The position numbers were made by a program, and so were the translations under genes. Shown in pieces: positions 35,448 to 44,541 of a DNA stretch of 64,000 nt. Positions within the stretch are counted from its first letter, which is position 1. Each line of letters opens with the position of its first letter. Source of the DNA: Vallitalea guaymasensis (lineage in GTDB: Bacteria; Bacillota; Clostridia; Lachnospirales; Vallitaleaceae); the NCBI RefSeq assembly GCF_018141425.1, contig NZ_CP058561.1, positions 2,232,001 to 2,296,000 of the forward strand. The letters run 5' to 3'. The notes beneath the pieces are model-generated. The model saw only the letters and a list, made by a program, of their open reading frames with translations. It was not told the origin of the DNA and made no database searches.

Positions 35448-36802
35448 TGGAAAAACACATAGTCGTAATCGGCGGTAATGCAGCTGGTCTTAGTGCAGCT
35501 TCAAGAGCAAGGAGAGGTAACAAAAATATTAAAATATCTGTATTCGAAAAAACAGAAAATATAAGTATAGGTGCATGTGGCTTACCTTATTTCCTTGGAA
35601 ACATGATTAATGAAAAAGAGGATCTAGTAGCAATAAACGCAGAGACTCTCAAAAAAAAGAGGAATATAGATGTTTATACAGGATGTAAAGTAACTGCTAT
35701 CAACAGAGATAATAAAACAATAACAGTATCAAGTTGTAACGGCAAAGAAGATATAAGATATGATTCGCTTGTCATTGCTACTGGGGCAAGTCCTATTATT
35801 CCAGAGTTTGCAGATGTAAATACAGAAGGTATATATACATTAAGAAATCTAGAAGATGGAACCGCTATAAAAAATTATATCAGAAAGAACAATGTGAAAA
35901 AGGCTGCTATCATAGGCGGCGGATTAATAGGTCTTGAAGTTGCAGAACAATTATCAATAAACGATATTGAAGTCACTGTATTCGAATTATCTCCAAAGAT
36001 ACTTGGCTTTATTAATGATAATTATGTTCAAATGTTATTAGAACATATTGAAGCGAATGGTATTAAGGTATTAACAAACAATGGTATTCAAGATATTCTA
36101 GTAGAGGATGGTAGAGTAACAGGGCTTGTAACTACAAAAGAAGAGAAGATAGATATAGACCTTATTGTATTTTCAATAGGAGTAAAACCTAACTCACGTA
36201 TTGCTGAAGATGCAGGACTTGAGATTGGTTATAAAGGCGGTATAGTCGTAGATGATTATATGAGAACAAGCGATAAATCTATATATTCAGCTGGGGATTG
36301 CGTTCAAATGAAAAATATTATTACCAATACATTTACATATGTTCCATTAGGAACAACAGCAAACAAACAAGGAAAACTTGTTGGCGCTAATATTGTCGGA
36401 GAAAACCAAAAATTCAGAGGCATTCTATCTTCTCAGGTAACAAAGGTTTTTGATTTCTACATCGCTTCCACTGGATTAACTATAGAACAAGCAAGAAACA
36501 ATGGTTACAATCCAGTCTCAATAAGTATAACAAAAAATGATAAAGCATCTTATTATGTTGGCGGGAAAGAGAATCACATTTACCTTGTATTTGAACGTAC
36601 AACCGGTAAGATATTAGGTGCACAAGCTATCGGCAGTGAATCTGTAGCCGGAAGAATAAATGTATTAGTTGCAGCAATAACAGCAAACATGACGGTTAAT
36701 GATTTAAATGAGCTAGATTTAGTGTATGCTCCGCCAGTAGCACCAGTTTATGATCCATTGCTAATTGCAGCAAGCCAAGCTATTAAAAAAGTAAATAAAT
36801 AA
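35447..36802 (+). CDS. CoA-disulfide reductase-like FAD/NAD(P) oxidoreductase
   Basis: 451 aa. FAD-binding VVIGGNAAGLSAASRARR (6-23), then the single redox Cys in SIGACGLPYFLG, as in CoA-disulfide reductase and NADH peroxidase/oxidase relatives. NAD(P)-binding KAAIIGGGLIGLEVAEQL (~155-175), FAD motif IYSAGDCVQ and a dimerisation domain ending YAPPVAPVYDPLLIAA. Likely reduces a disulfide or persulfide using NAD(P)H. In this operon the partner may be a thiol derived from the imported compound (inference). Translationally coupled to the upstream aldolase. Confidence 0.88.
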   Translation: MEKHIVVIGGNAAGLSAASRARRGNKNIKISVFEKTENISIGACGLPYFLGNMINEKEDLVAINAETLKKKRNIDVYTGCKVTAINRDNKTITVSSCNGKEDIRYDSLVIATGASPIIPEFADVNTEGIYTLRNLEDGTAIKNYIRKNNVKKAAIIGGGLIGLEVAEQLSINDIEVTVFELSPKILGFINDNYVQMLLEHIEANGIKVLTNNGIQDILVEDGRVTGLVTTKEEKIDIDLIVFSIGVKPNSRIAEDAGLEIGYKGGIVVDDYMRTSDKSIYSAGDCVQMKNIITNTFTYVPLGTTANKQGKLVGANIVGENQKFRGILSSQVTKVFDFYIASTGLTIEQARNNGYNPVSISITKNDKASYYVGGKENHIYLVFERTTGKILGAQAIGSESVAGRINVLVAAITANMTVNDLNELDLVYAPPVAPVYDPLLIAASQAIKKVNK

Positions 36803-36829
36803 ATACTATGTTTATTGGAGAGAATAATC

Positions 36830-37225
36830 ATGCTATATATACTTAATATTCCAAGAAATGGTGATATAAAAAATGAAATCATAGATTTTGTATTAAAAAA
36901 AGGTTGGGAAAAAGCTTATATTAGCGGCGCAATAGGTTCTGTTACTGATATATGTATGGTAAATCCACAAAATGACAATATACCACCAAACTTAAAAGGG
37001 GAGACAATAAGTGGTCCAAGCGAAATACTAAGTTTCTCAGGCGAGGTGATGAAAAAAAAGTACATGAGTAATATTATGAAAAAAATTTATACTGATGACG
37101 ATAAACCCTATTTCATCCATATTCATATAAGCTGCTCAACAAAGGGTCAAAAAGTTTATGGTGGAGGACTAAGAAAATGTACAGCTTTTCTTGGTTTAAA
37201 GATTTTTTTACATGAAATATACTAA
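36830..37225 (+). CDS. PPC/DUF296-domain protein
   Basis: 131 aa from the ATG at 36830 (GGAG at 36817-36820); an upstream TTG in frame would overlap the ribosome site. Single PPC (PD1-like) domain: NGDIKNEIIDFVLKKGW, AYISGAIGSVTDICMV, SFSGEV, then HIHISCSTKGQKVYGGGLRK with the conserved His and Gly residues. Some members bind DNA; small bacterial ones have no assigned reaction. Lies between the flavoprotein and the transporter genes. Confidence 0.8.
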   Translation: MLYILNIPRNGDIKNEIIDFVLKKGWEKAYISGAIGSVTDICMVNPQNDNIPPNLKGETISGPSEILSFSGEVMKKKYMSNIMKKIYTDDDKPYFIHIHISCSTKGQKVYGGGLRKCTAFLGLKIFLHEIY

Positions 37226-37245
37226 TAAGAGAGAAGGTATGAGTT

Positions 37246-38244
37246 ATGAAAAAGAATAAAGTACTATCTATCAGCGTAATAGTAGTGTTACTATTTGCAA
37301 TGGTAACAGGATGTTCTAATACCTCAAAAATTAAGAGATGTTCTTTAGGCAGCGGATCAGTTGGAGGCACTTTCTATTTAATGGGTGGTGGAATTACAAC
37401 ATTAATTAATAAATACCTACCCGATAATTTTATGTATAGCACAGAAACAACCGGAGGGTCTACAGCAAATCTTGGAATGTTACAAAAAGGAGATGTTGAA
37501 TTAGGAATTGCTATGACTTCAAGTGTTCTCGGTGGTTATCAAGGTAGTGCAGCTTGGACTAATGGTGTTGCACATGACAAAGTCAGAGGCATGATTGCAC
37601 TGTATCCATCTTCAATGACAATTTATGCTTTGGCTGACATGGATATCGAGACGTTAAAAGATTTGAATGGCAAAACTGTTGGTCTTGGAAGTAAAGGCGC
37701 CGCAATGGATACCACATTAAGAATTATATTTGATGAAATGGGCATCAAACCTAGCGCAATACATAATGATGGTCATTCAGCTACTGCAAAAGCTGTTGCA
37801 GATGGCGTTATTGACTGTGCAATAACATTTATGAATCCACCATGGCCTGCAATTATGGAAATAGAAGGAACAAAAGATCTAAAGTTTATTGCACTCACAG
37901 AAGATGAACAAAACAAAATTATGGATATCTTTGATTTCTATTCTAAGTCAGTAATTAAAAAAGGAGCTTATAAAGGTGTTAAAGAAGATACTCTTTCTTT
38001 AAACGAATGGAATTTCCTTTGTACAAGTTCTGATATTTCTGTAGATGAAATATACATTATTACCAAAACTATTTATGAGAATCAAGCAGACTTATTAGCA
38101 ATTCATCATGCCGCTAGTAATATAGTACCAGAAAATAATATTTACTCACCTATTCCATTACATGGCGGCGTAGTTAAATATATGGAGGAAGTTGGAATCG
38201 ATGTACCCTCAGAACTAATTCCAGACGAATATACAAAAGAATAA
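37246..38244 (+). CDS. TAXI-family TRAP transporter solute-binding lipoprotein
   Basis: 332 aa. Lipoprotein signal ISVIVVLLFAMVTGC. The TAXI signature region LGSGSVGGTFYLMGGGITTLIN is followed by ETTGGSTANLGMLQKGDVELGIAM and LNGKTVGLGSKGAAMDTTLR. Pairs with the fused permease after it. TAXI binders take glutamate-like amino acids, dicarboxylates and related compounds; the ligand here is not visible. GAGAAGG precedes the ATG. Confidence 0.9.
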   Translation: MKKNKVLSISVIVVLLFAMVTGCSNTSKIKRCSLGSGSVGGTFYLMGGGITTLINKYLPDNFMYSTETTGGSTANLGMLQKGDVELGIAMTSSVLGGYQGSAAWTNGVAHDKVRGMIALYPSSMTIYALADMDIETLKDLNGKTVGLGSKGAAMDTTLRIIFDEMGIKPSAIHNDGHSATAKAVADGVIDCAITFMNPPWPAIMEIEGTKDLKFIALTEDEQNKIMDIFDFYSKSVIKKGAYKGVKEDTLSLNEWNFLCTSSDISVDEIYIITKTIYENQADLLAIHHAASNIVPENNIYSPIPLHGGVVKYMEEVGIDVPSELIPDEYTKE

Positions 38245-38268
38245 TTCTATTAAAATAGATAAAATGAG

Positions 38269-38309
38269 AATGTCTATGTTTATCTAATCATTAGATAGAC
38301 ATAGACATT
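38269..38309 (+). terminator. Intercistronic hairpin between TAXI binder and TRAP permease
   Basis: AATGTCTATGT (38269-38279) and ACATAGACATT (38299-38309), extended inward by TATCTAA/TTAGATA with a 3-base loop, about 19 bp with one G-U. No T-run. Probably raises binder over permease expression. Confidence 0.65.
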
Positions 38310-38334
38310 TAAATATATTAATGGAGGTCAAAAA

Positions 38335-40215
38335 GTGAACGATCTAACATATAACAAATACAAAAAAATTTTTACTATTTTAATCTCTGTGTTTACAGGA
38401 CTAATACATATTGCCAATTTCACCATCTATACTTTACCAAGTATTAAATTCTTCGCTATTCACTTAATGTTAGGATTAGCTTTAATATTTTTACATTATG
38501 AAACAAAGAATATTGGTTTTACTAATAACAAATTCTTATGCAGAATCATCGACTGGATATTAATTGCACTTTCATTTATAACAGGTTTATATATTATTAT
38601 TAACTTTGATTTTTATACTCAAGTTATGCAGACAAGTGTTTTAACTTATCAAGTATTATTCTTTGGAATAATTGTTGTAGGCTTGGTTTTGATAGCATCC
38701 ATAAAAGTATTGGGATATATATTACCATCCATTGCAACAATAATGATTATTTATGCTATATTTGGCAATAATATATCTGGCATAATGGGTCACAAAGGTT
38801 ACTCTTTTATGCGAGTTGTTGCTACAGTATATAGTGATTTAGGTGTATATGGTACACCTATCGCGGTATCTGCTACCAATGTATTCTTATTTGTGCTTTT
38901 TGCCGCTTTACTTGGCGCAACAGGTGCTGATGAAATATTTAGAGATTTAGCCATAGCCCTAGCTGGTAAAAAAAGAGGCGGACCAGCAAAAATGGCAGTA
39001 ATTGCCAGCACTTTTTTCGGAACACTTTCAGGGAGTTGTGTTGCTAATGTTGTAAGTACTGGGGCTTTTACAATTCCTCTTATGAAAAAAGAAGGATACC
39101 CCAAAAAATTCGCAGGAGCAGTAGAAGCAGTAGCATCAACTGGCGGACAAATTATGCCGCCCATTATGGGTGCTGCTGCATTTGTTCTAGCAGATATAGC
39201 GGGTCTACCATATACTACAGTATGTCTAGCGGCTCTATTACCTGCCCTTATGTATTATACTGTATTAATAAAAATGGTTGATTTAGAAGCTATCAAAAGA
39301 TCCTTTAGTGGTATGCCGGAGGATAAGATTCCTAATGCAAAAAAAGTAGCTAAAAAAGGTATGAAATTATTTATTCCCGTCATTGTACTTCTATTTCAAT
39401 TATTTATCATGAAAGAGACACCTATGAAATCAGCCATTTGGGCAATACTTGCGATTATTATTTGTGGATTTCTTGATAAAAGAAATAGATTAACATTAGC
39501 TAAACTGGCATATGGCTTTAGAAGTGCAGGTAAATCTATCACACAGGTTGTAGCAGCATGTGCAACATCCGGTATAGTAATAGGTATGTTTGCCCTAACT
39601 GGTTTAGGTTTAAAATTCTCTAGTACAATCGTAGCATTAGGCAGGGATAATATACTTCTTAGTCTATTGCTGGCTATGTTTGTATGTATTATATTAGGTA
39701 TGGGACTCCCTACTACAGCAGCATATATCATATGTGCAACTGCAATAGCACCTGCACTTATTAAAATTGGAATCGAACCCTTGGCAGCACATCTGTTTCT
39801 TTTATATTTTGCTTGCATTTCTGCTATTACCCCTCCTGTTGCTGTTGCTTCATACGCCGCTTCTGGAATTGCAGAAGAAGATTCAATGTCAGTTAGTCTA
39901 GAGGCCGTTAAATTGGGTATAGCAGGATTTGTGTTACCATTTACATTTACGTACAATTCACAATTTGTCAGTTTTGGATTTAATTTAACAACATTAGTAA
40001 CCTGGGTTAGTGGATTTATCTTTTGTTATTCTGTTGCTTATGCAATTCAAGGCTATGTGAATACTAATGTGAAGACAAGTGTTATTGAGAGAATAGCTTT
40101 TTTATCAATTGCTATTTTTATGCTAAAAGCAAACTTAATTTCATTAACTGTAGGCGGAATAATGTTTTTATTATTGGTAAAAGGCAGAAAGATATTAAAA
40201 AAGAAAAATTATTAA
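38335..40215 (+). CDS. TRAP transporter fused permease (DctQM type)
   Basis: 626 aa, start GTG six bases after GGAGGTC. Four N-terminal helices (DctQ-like, to ~120), then the 12-helix DctM domain: GGPAKMAVIASTFFGTLSGS, ANVVSTGAFTIPLMKKEGYP, GGQIMPPIMGAAAFVLAD, GMGLPTTAAYIICATAIAPAL and ACISAITPPVAVASYAASGIA. Na+-coupled import with the TAXI binder. Fusion of Q and M domains is usual for TAXI systems. Confidence 0.92.
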   Translation: MNDLTYNKYKKIFTILISVFTGLIHIANFTIYTLPSIKFFAIHLMLGLALIFLHYETKNIGFTNNKFLCRIIDWILIALSFITGLYIIINFDFYTQVMQTSVLTYQVLFFGIIVVGLVLIASIKVLGYILPSIATIMIIYAIFGNNISGIMGHKGYSFMRVVATVYSDLGVYGTPIAVSATNVFLFVLFAALLGATGADEIFRDLAIALAGKKRGGPAKMAVIASTFFGTLSGSCVANVVSTGAFTIPLMKKEGYPKKFAGAVEAVASTGGQIMPPIMGAAAFVLADIAGLPYTTVCLAALLPALMYYTVLIKMVDLEAIKRSFSGMPEDKIPNAKKVAKKGMKLFIPVIVLLFQLFIMKETPMKSAIWAILAIIICGFLDKRNRLTLAKLAYGFRSAGKSITQVVAACATSGIVIGMFALTGLGLKFSSTIVALGRDNILLSLLLAMFVCIILGMGLPTTAAYIICATAIAPALIKIGIEPLAAHLFLLYFACISAITPPVAVASYAASGIAEEDSMSVSLEAVKLGIAGFVLPFTFTYNSQFVSFGFNLTTLVTWVSGFIFCYSVAYAIQGYVNTNVKTSVIERIAFLSIAIFMLKANLISLTVGGIMFLLLVKGRKILKKKNY

Positions 40216-40302
40216 CCTCATAATGTTAGTGTAGTTGATAGGTGAACAGATTCATGACAATCTAAAAAATAATATAAAGACAAAATAATAATTAGTTTGT
40301 TA

Positions 40303-40992
40303 TCAATTATTCGTTTGCATTTTCTTAAAATAATCTCGGTAAACTTTTACATGCATTTGATATTTTCGGTTAACAATACGTATAAAACCCTCATTATAAA
40401 GAATATTAATAGTTTTACTTACTGTAACTCTAGCACTACCAATTAGAACTCCTATTTCATGGTGTGTATAATTAAAATTCAATTCATACCATTCACCATC
40501 AAGAATATGTTCGGTGTTCACAAACATGAAAAACAGTCTTTTAATTCGATCTTTTACAGAGTTAAAAGTGAGATTTTCAATCTCATACCTTAAGGTGCTA
40601 ATTTTGTGAGATAAACAATGTATTATAGCATTTTGAAATAACAGGCTTTCATTCAATAGTTTGTCCACAGTCTTTGAATGAATAATATATAAGGTCAAAT
40701 CAGTAGCAGCTATAGAAAATACTCCTGTTTTATATCCTAAAGCATGTGCCATTTCTCCAAACAACCAGCCCGAATTGAGAATATACAGAGTTTTTTCTAG
40801 ACCCTCATCATTACTCATATAATGTTTGGTTTTACCTCTCTTAATATAATAAATATAGTTGAGGTTATCCCCAGGATGTGTTAAAATAGCATTCTTTTTA
40901 TAGAATTTTTCATAAGAATGCTGACGAATTAAAGTTTCTAAAGCTTTATCATATATTTCAGGAAATACTAAACTAATATTCTTTATATCCAT
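40303..40992 (-). CDS. Crp/Fnr-family transcriptional regulator
   Basis: 229 aa from the ATG at 40992 (AGAGGTGAAAG before it); an in-frame ATG 30 bases earlier is less likely. N-terminal cyclic-nucleotide-binding-like barrel (YKKNAILTHPGDNLNYIYYI, RGKTKHYM, GWLFGEMAHALGY) and C-terminal winged helix (YTHHEIGVLIGSARVTVSKTINILYNEGFI). No Cys cluster for an Fe-S centre, so not an Fnr-type oxygen sensor. Sits between the transport genes and the desulfidase gene and is transcribed against both; likely local regulator. Confidence 0.88.
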   Translation of the reverse strand: MDIKNISLVFPEIYDKALETLIRQHSYEKFYKKNAILTHPGDNLNYIYYIKRGKTKHYMSNDEGLEKTLYILNSGWLFGEMAHALGYKTGVFSIAATDLTLYIIHSKTVDKLLNESLLFQNAIIHCLSHKISTLRYEIENLTFNSVKDRIKRLFFMFVNTEHILDGEWYELNFNYTHHEIGVLIGSARVTVSKTINILYNEGFIRIVNRKYQMHVKVYRDYFKKMQTNN

Positions 40993-41010
40993 TCTTTCAC
41001 CTCTATTAAT

Positions 41011-41109
41011 ATTGTACATCAAATACAGTATATGTCAATGTAAATATCTAGTTTAGTCTTAGCTATAAATAAACTGACATATACTGCAACCTTTAAATAC
41101 GCTTATATT
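41011..41109. promoter_or_regulatory. Divergent control region with paired 12-bp operators
   Basis: Minus promoter for the Crp/Fnr gene: TTGACA (41033-41038), 16 bp, TACAAT (41011-41016). CAGTATATGTCA (41026-41037) and its exact reverse complement TGACATATACTG (41075-41086) are 37 bp apart. The left copy overlaps the -35 of the regulator; the right copy lies where the -35 of the desulfidase promoter should be, given TATATT at 41104-41109. Suggests one factor represses itself and controls the desulfidase gene. Confidence 0.65.
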
Positions 41110-41152
41110 ATGAATTACTAATATGCTTTAAACAAAAAAGGAGCAGATAATT

Positions 41153-42430
41153 ATGGACCACAAAAAGAATTTTGATATTTATACAGATATATTAAAAGAA
41201 GAGTTGATTCTTGCATTAGGATGTACAGAGCCTATAGCAATTGCTCTTGCCAGTGCTAGATGTGTAGAAGTCTTAGGACAAAATCCAGATGAAATATTGG
41301 TAAATGTTAGCGGAAATATTATTAAGAATGTTCAAGGTATAATTATACCAGGCACCAAAAACTTAATGGGAGTAGAATTTTCGGCTCTATTAGGTATGAT
41401 TATAGGAAAATCTACCAAACAATTAGAAATACTCCAAGGATTAACAGACGACATCATTCAAAAATCTATTGAATTACACGACAAAAAAATTTGCACGGTA
41501 TATCATGTAAAAGAAAAACCAAAACTTTATATAGAAATAATCATGAAAAAAGATGGTCAATGGGCTGAAGTTGAAGTAATACATCAACACACTAATGTAA
41601 CTAGTTTAAAAAAGAATGGCAAAAACCTCATATATAATCCCTGCAAAGAAGAAGAATTTAATTCTTCTTTAACTGATCGTACAACGTTAACAATCAAAAG
41701 TATTGTCGATTATATATCCAATGTTGACTTGAAAATTATTAGACCAATATTCAAGAATGAACTTGACTACAACATCGCCATAGCTAAGAATGGACTTAAT
41801 AATGATTATGGTCTAAATGTCGGCAAAACATTATTACATAATGCCAAAGATAGTATAAAGGAAAAGATGAAAGCCTTTGCCGCAGGTGGGTCAGATGCAC
41901 GCATGAGCGGTTGTGATTTACCAGTAGTTATTAATTCAGGAAGCGGAAACCAAGGCTTAACCATCACTTCACCTATTTTCATATATGCAAAAGAAAATAG
42001 CATTGATAATGAGAAATTATACAGAGCATTGGCAATAGGTAATCTTATCCCAATCCACATTAAGACAAGAATCGGAAGATTATCTGCTTTCTGTGGTGCA
42101 ATTACGGCAGGGATAGGTGTAGGTTGTGCAGTCACTTATTTAAACGGGGGCACATTAAAAAACATTGAAGATACAATCAAAAACAGTATTGCCAATTTAA
42201 CTGGTGTAATCTGCGATGGTGCAAAACCATCATGTGCAATAAAAATTGCTTCAAGTATTGATGCTGCATTAATGGCTTCTGAATTAGCTATGGAAGGAAA
42301 AGTAGTTCAATCAGGTACAGGAATCATTTATGATTCAGTAGAAAAGACGATAGAAAACATGAGCCGTATTGCTTGTGATGCTATGTTAGAAACCGATGAT
42401 ATGATCCTTAAAATCATGACCAAAATATAG
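41153..42430 (+). CDS. L-cysteine desulfidase (CyuA/UPF0597) family enzyme
   Basis: 425 aa. ILALGCTEPIAIALASARC at residues ~18-38 carries the first Fe-S Cys; AAGGSDARMSGCDLPVVINSGSGNQG is the serine-dehydratase-alpha-like core; CGAITAGIGVGCAV and CDGAKPSCAIKIASS carry the remaining Cys ligands. Family members use an oxygen-sensitive [4Fe-4S] cluster to break L-cysteine to sulfide, ammonia and pyruvate; other substrates are possible. Divergent from the Crp/Fnr gene. AAGGAG precedes the ATG. Confidence 0.88.
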   Translation: MDHKKNFDIYTDILKEELILALGCTEPIAIALASARCVEVLGQNPDEILVNVSGNIIKNVQGIIIPGTKNLMGVEFSALLGMIIGKSTKQLEILQGLTDDIIQKSIELHDKKICTVYHVKEKPKLYIEIIMKKDGQWAEVEVIHQHTNVTSLKKNGKNLIYNPCKEEEFNSSLTDRTTLTIKSIVDYISNVDLKIIRPIFKNELDYNIAIAKNGLNNDYGLNVGKTLLHNAKDSIKEKMKAFAAGGSDARMSGCDLPVVINSGSGNQGLTITSPIFIYAKENSIDNEKLYRALAIGNLIPIHIKTRIGRLSAFCGAITAGIGVGCAVTYLNGGTLKNIEDTIKNSIANLTGVICDGAKPSCAIKIASSIDAALMASELAMEGKVVQSGTGIIYDSVEKTIENMSRIACDAMLETDDMILKIMTKI

Positions 42431-42574
42431 AGAATACAATATCATCACCTTCATTATTATTATTATCCAACTGGAATATAATTACGGTTTTAATAACTAA
42501 CTCATCTTTCCCACTTCAATATTCTATGCAAACATACTAGTTCAAGGTGGGAAAGTTGAGCATATCTTATTCAT

Positions 42575-43561
42575 TTATAATTTAAACAATTTTTTAAAGG
42601 AATTCAATCTAAAAGCAACTGTTGCCAATAATATAAGACCGAAAAGCGCGGTAATCAAAAATTGATCTACACGTAGAATATTCAATCCACTTGCAACAAT
42701 CTGCAATAATAATACAGCAAGTATCATACCACTAATCTTTCCTTTTCCACCATTAGGGTCTATGCCTCCAAGTACTGCAATAAGAACACTTTGAAGCAAA
42801 TAACTTGTTGCATAACCAGACGCCGCTGAGTTGAATCTTGATGTCAATATAACTGCTGCTACACCAACAAAGAAACCAGATAAAGAGTATACTTTAATAA
42901 TCATACGCTTTACATTAACGCCTGAGAACTCTGTAGCAGTTGGATTGGAACCATACATATAAGCCTTCTGTCCCAATGGCAAATGATGCAGCACAATATA
43001 CATTATGATTGCACATATTGCAAATATATAAAGAGGAACTGGTATTCCTAAGACACTCTTATTTCCTATAAACTGAAAACTCTCAGGAAAACCGGAAACA
43101 ATCTCACCTTTTGTAATTACTATACTAACTCCTGAAATAAGCATCTGCATACTCAATGTTACCAAGATAGCCGGAACTTTCAAATATGCAATAATAACTC
43201 CATTACCAAAAGAAACTAGTACACTGATTGAAATCCCCACTATAATAGCTAATATCACGACTCCAACATTTTCAGTACCTTTTGGAATCATAGAGGTCAT
43301 CATCTTAGCCATAATAATACCAGATAGATTGGCAGAAGCAATACACGATAGATTGATGCCTCCTGTTATCATTGTAATCATCATACAAAGGGTAAGCAAT
43401 CCCATTTCAGGAAATTGTCGAGTTACAGAAATAAAGGTATTGTATGATAAAAAACGTTCACTAATCAGAGAAACGATAATTACTACAATCATTAAAATGA
43501 TGGATAGCATAATATTGTCTCTATTTCTTTTTACCAAAGAACTTTGCATGTTTAATTTCAT
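42575..43561 (-). CDS. Sugar/AI-2-type ABC importer permease 2
   Basis: 328 aa, 8-10 membrane helices, RbsC/LsrD superfamily. ITGGINLSCIASANLSGIIMA and YGSNPTATEFSGVNVKRMII, then LIAVLGGIDPNGGKGKISGMILA, the family's cytosolic loop. Overlaps the preceding permease by four bases (ATGA). Pairs with it and the double ATPase to import a sugar-like ligand. Confidence 0.9.
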   Translation of the reverse strand: MKLNMQSSLVKRNRDNIMLSIILMIVVIIVSLISERFLSYNTFISVTRQFPEMGLLTLCMMITMITGGINLSCIASANLSGIIMAKMMTSMIPKGTENVGVVILAIIVGISISVLVSFGNGVIIAYLKVPAILVTLSMQMLISGVSIVITKGEIVSGFPESFQFIGNKSVLGIPVPLYIFAICAIIMYIVLHHLPLGQKAYMYGSNPTATEFSGVNVKRMIIKVYSLSGFFVGVAAVILTSRFNSAASGYATSYLLQSVLIAVLGGIDPNGGKGKISGMILAVLLLQIVASGLNILRVDQFLITALFGLILLATVAFRLNSFKKLFKL

Positions 43562-44541
43562 TGCTCAATCTCCTTCCCTCTTTTTTTCCTTCCTCTGAGT
43601 CCAGTGAAGCAAAAACTTATCATTACAACAATACCCATAAAGAGGGTTTGATAATAACTAGATACTCCTACGAAAACAAGGCCATTATTGATTATTGTTA
43701 CAAGCATCAATCCAAACAAAGTACCAATAACAGTTCCCTTACCTCCTGATAAAGCAGCTCCCCCTAAAACAACCATAGCAAGAACTTCCATTTCTTTTCC
43801 TACCAGTGCATTAGGTGCTACATTTTGTGTCACATACATAAGTACTATTGAACCCAAAGCAGCCATTACACCCATATAAGCGTAAGCAAAAAGAAGTGTA
43901 CGGTAAACTTTGATACCAACCCTTTTTGAAGCTTCTGCATTATCACCTACAGCATAAACATGACGGCCAATATTGGTACACTTTAGAATCCACCACGTCA
44001 GCAATGAAGCAAAAACTAGTATTCCTATAGGGATAACCAATACTGTAACAGAAGTCTTTGTTGCAAACCACTCTGGGAAGCCATATAACCAAGTGCCTCC
44101 TGTAAAATACATCAAGAAGCCATAAAAAACGTTCATTGTCGCAATGGTTATAATAATGGCAGGAACCTTTAAGTTATATACCAGTGCAGCATTAATCAGT
44201 CCTAGAACAATACCAACCATTATAGCTACAGCAAATACAACAAACATATTTCCACCAATACTCATTATGAACATTGCAGCAAGATACTGTGCAACTGTCG
44301 CTGTTGCCATAAAAGAAATATCTATACCACCTGATATAATAACTACTAACAAACCAATAGCCATAACTCCTAAAGCAGCAGCACTTGCAAGCATATCAGT
44401 GATATTTCCAAAAGAAAGAAATCTACCTCCTGAAACCACTGTTAAAATAGCAACTAAAAATAAAACTACCATCATAAGATAAAATTCATGGGTTTGAAAA
44501 ATCTTTTTTATTGAGCTTTTATTGTGTTTGTAAGACATCAT
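43558..44541 (-). CDS. Sugar/AI-2-type ABC importer permease 1
   Basis: 327 aa, same family: LVVIISGGIDISFMATATVAQYLA, KVPAIIITIATMNVFYGFL, YAVGDNAEASKRVGIKVYRT and VLGGAALSGGKGTVIGTLFG. Starts 23 bases inside the ATPase gene end; a second ATG one codon later is equally possible. Downstream gene overlaps by four bases. Confidence 0.9.
   Translation of the reverse strand: MMSYKHNKSSIKKIFQTHEFYLMMVVLFLVAILTVVSGGRFLSFGNITDMLASAAALGVMAIGLLVVIISGGIDISFMATATVAQYLAAMFIMSIGGNMFVVFAVAIMVGIVLGLINAALVYNLKVPAIIITIATMNVFYGFLMYFTGGTWLYGFPEWFATKTSVTVLVIPIGILVFASLLTWWILKCTNIGRHVYAVGDNAEASKRVGIKVYRTLLFAYAYMGVMAALGSIVLMYVTQNVAPNALVGKEMEVLAMVVLGGAALSGGKGTVIGTLFGLMLVTIINNGLVFVGVSSYYQTLFMGIVVMISFCFTGLRGRKKRGKEIEQ

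Noticed and set aside
39396-39956. Long antisense frame within the TRAP permease gene (186 codons)
   Set aside because: It lies fully opposite a clear transporter gene, has no ribosome site and looks like a codon-bias shadow. Other long antisense frames were dropped for the same reason.
42508-42557. Inverted repeat CTTTCCCAC...GTGGGAAAG between the desulfidase and importer genes
   Set aside because: The stem is only ~9 bp with a ~30-base loop and no T-run on either strand, so I do not call it a terminator with confidence.
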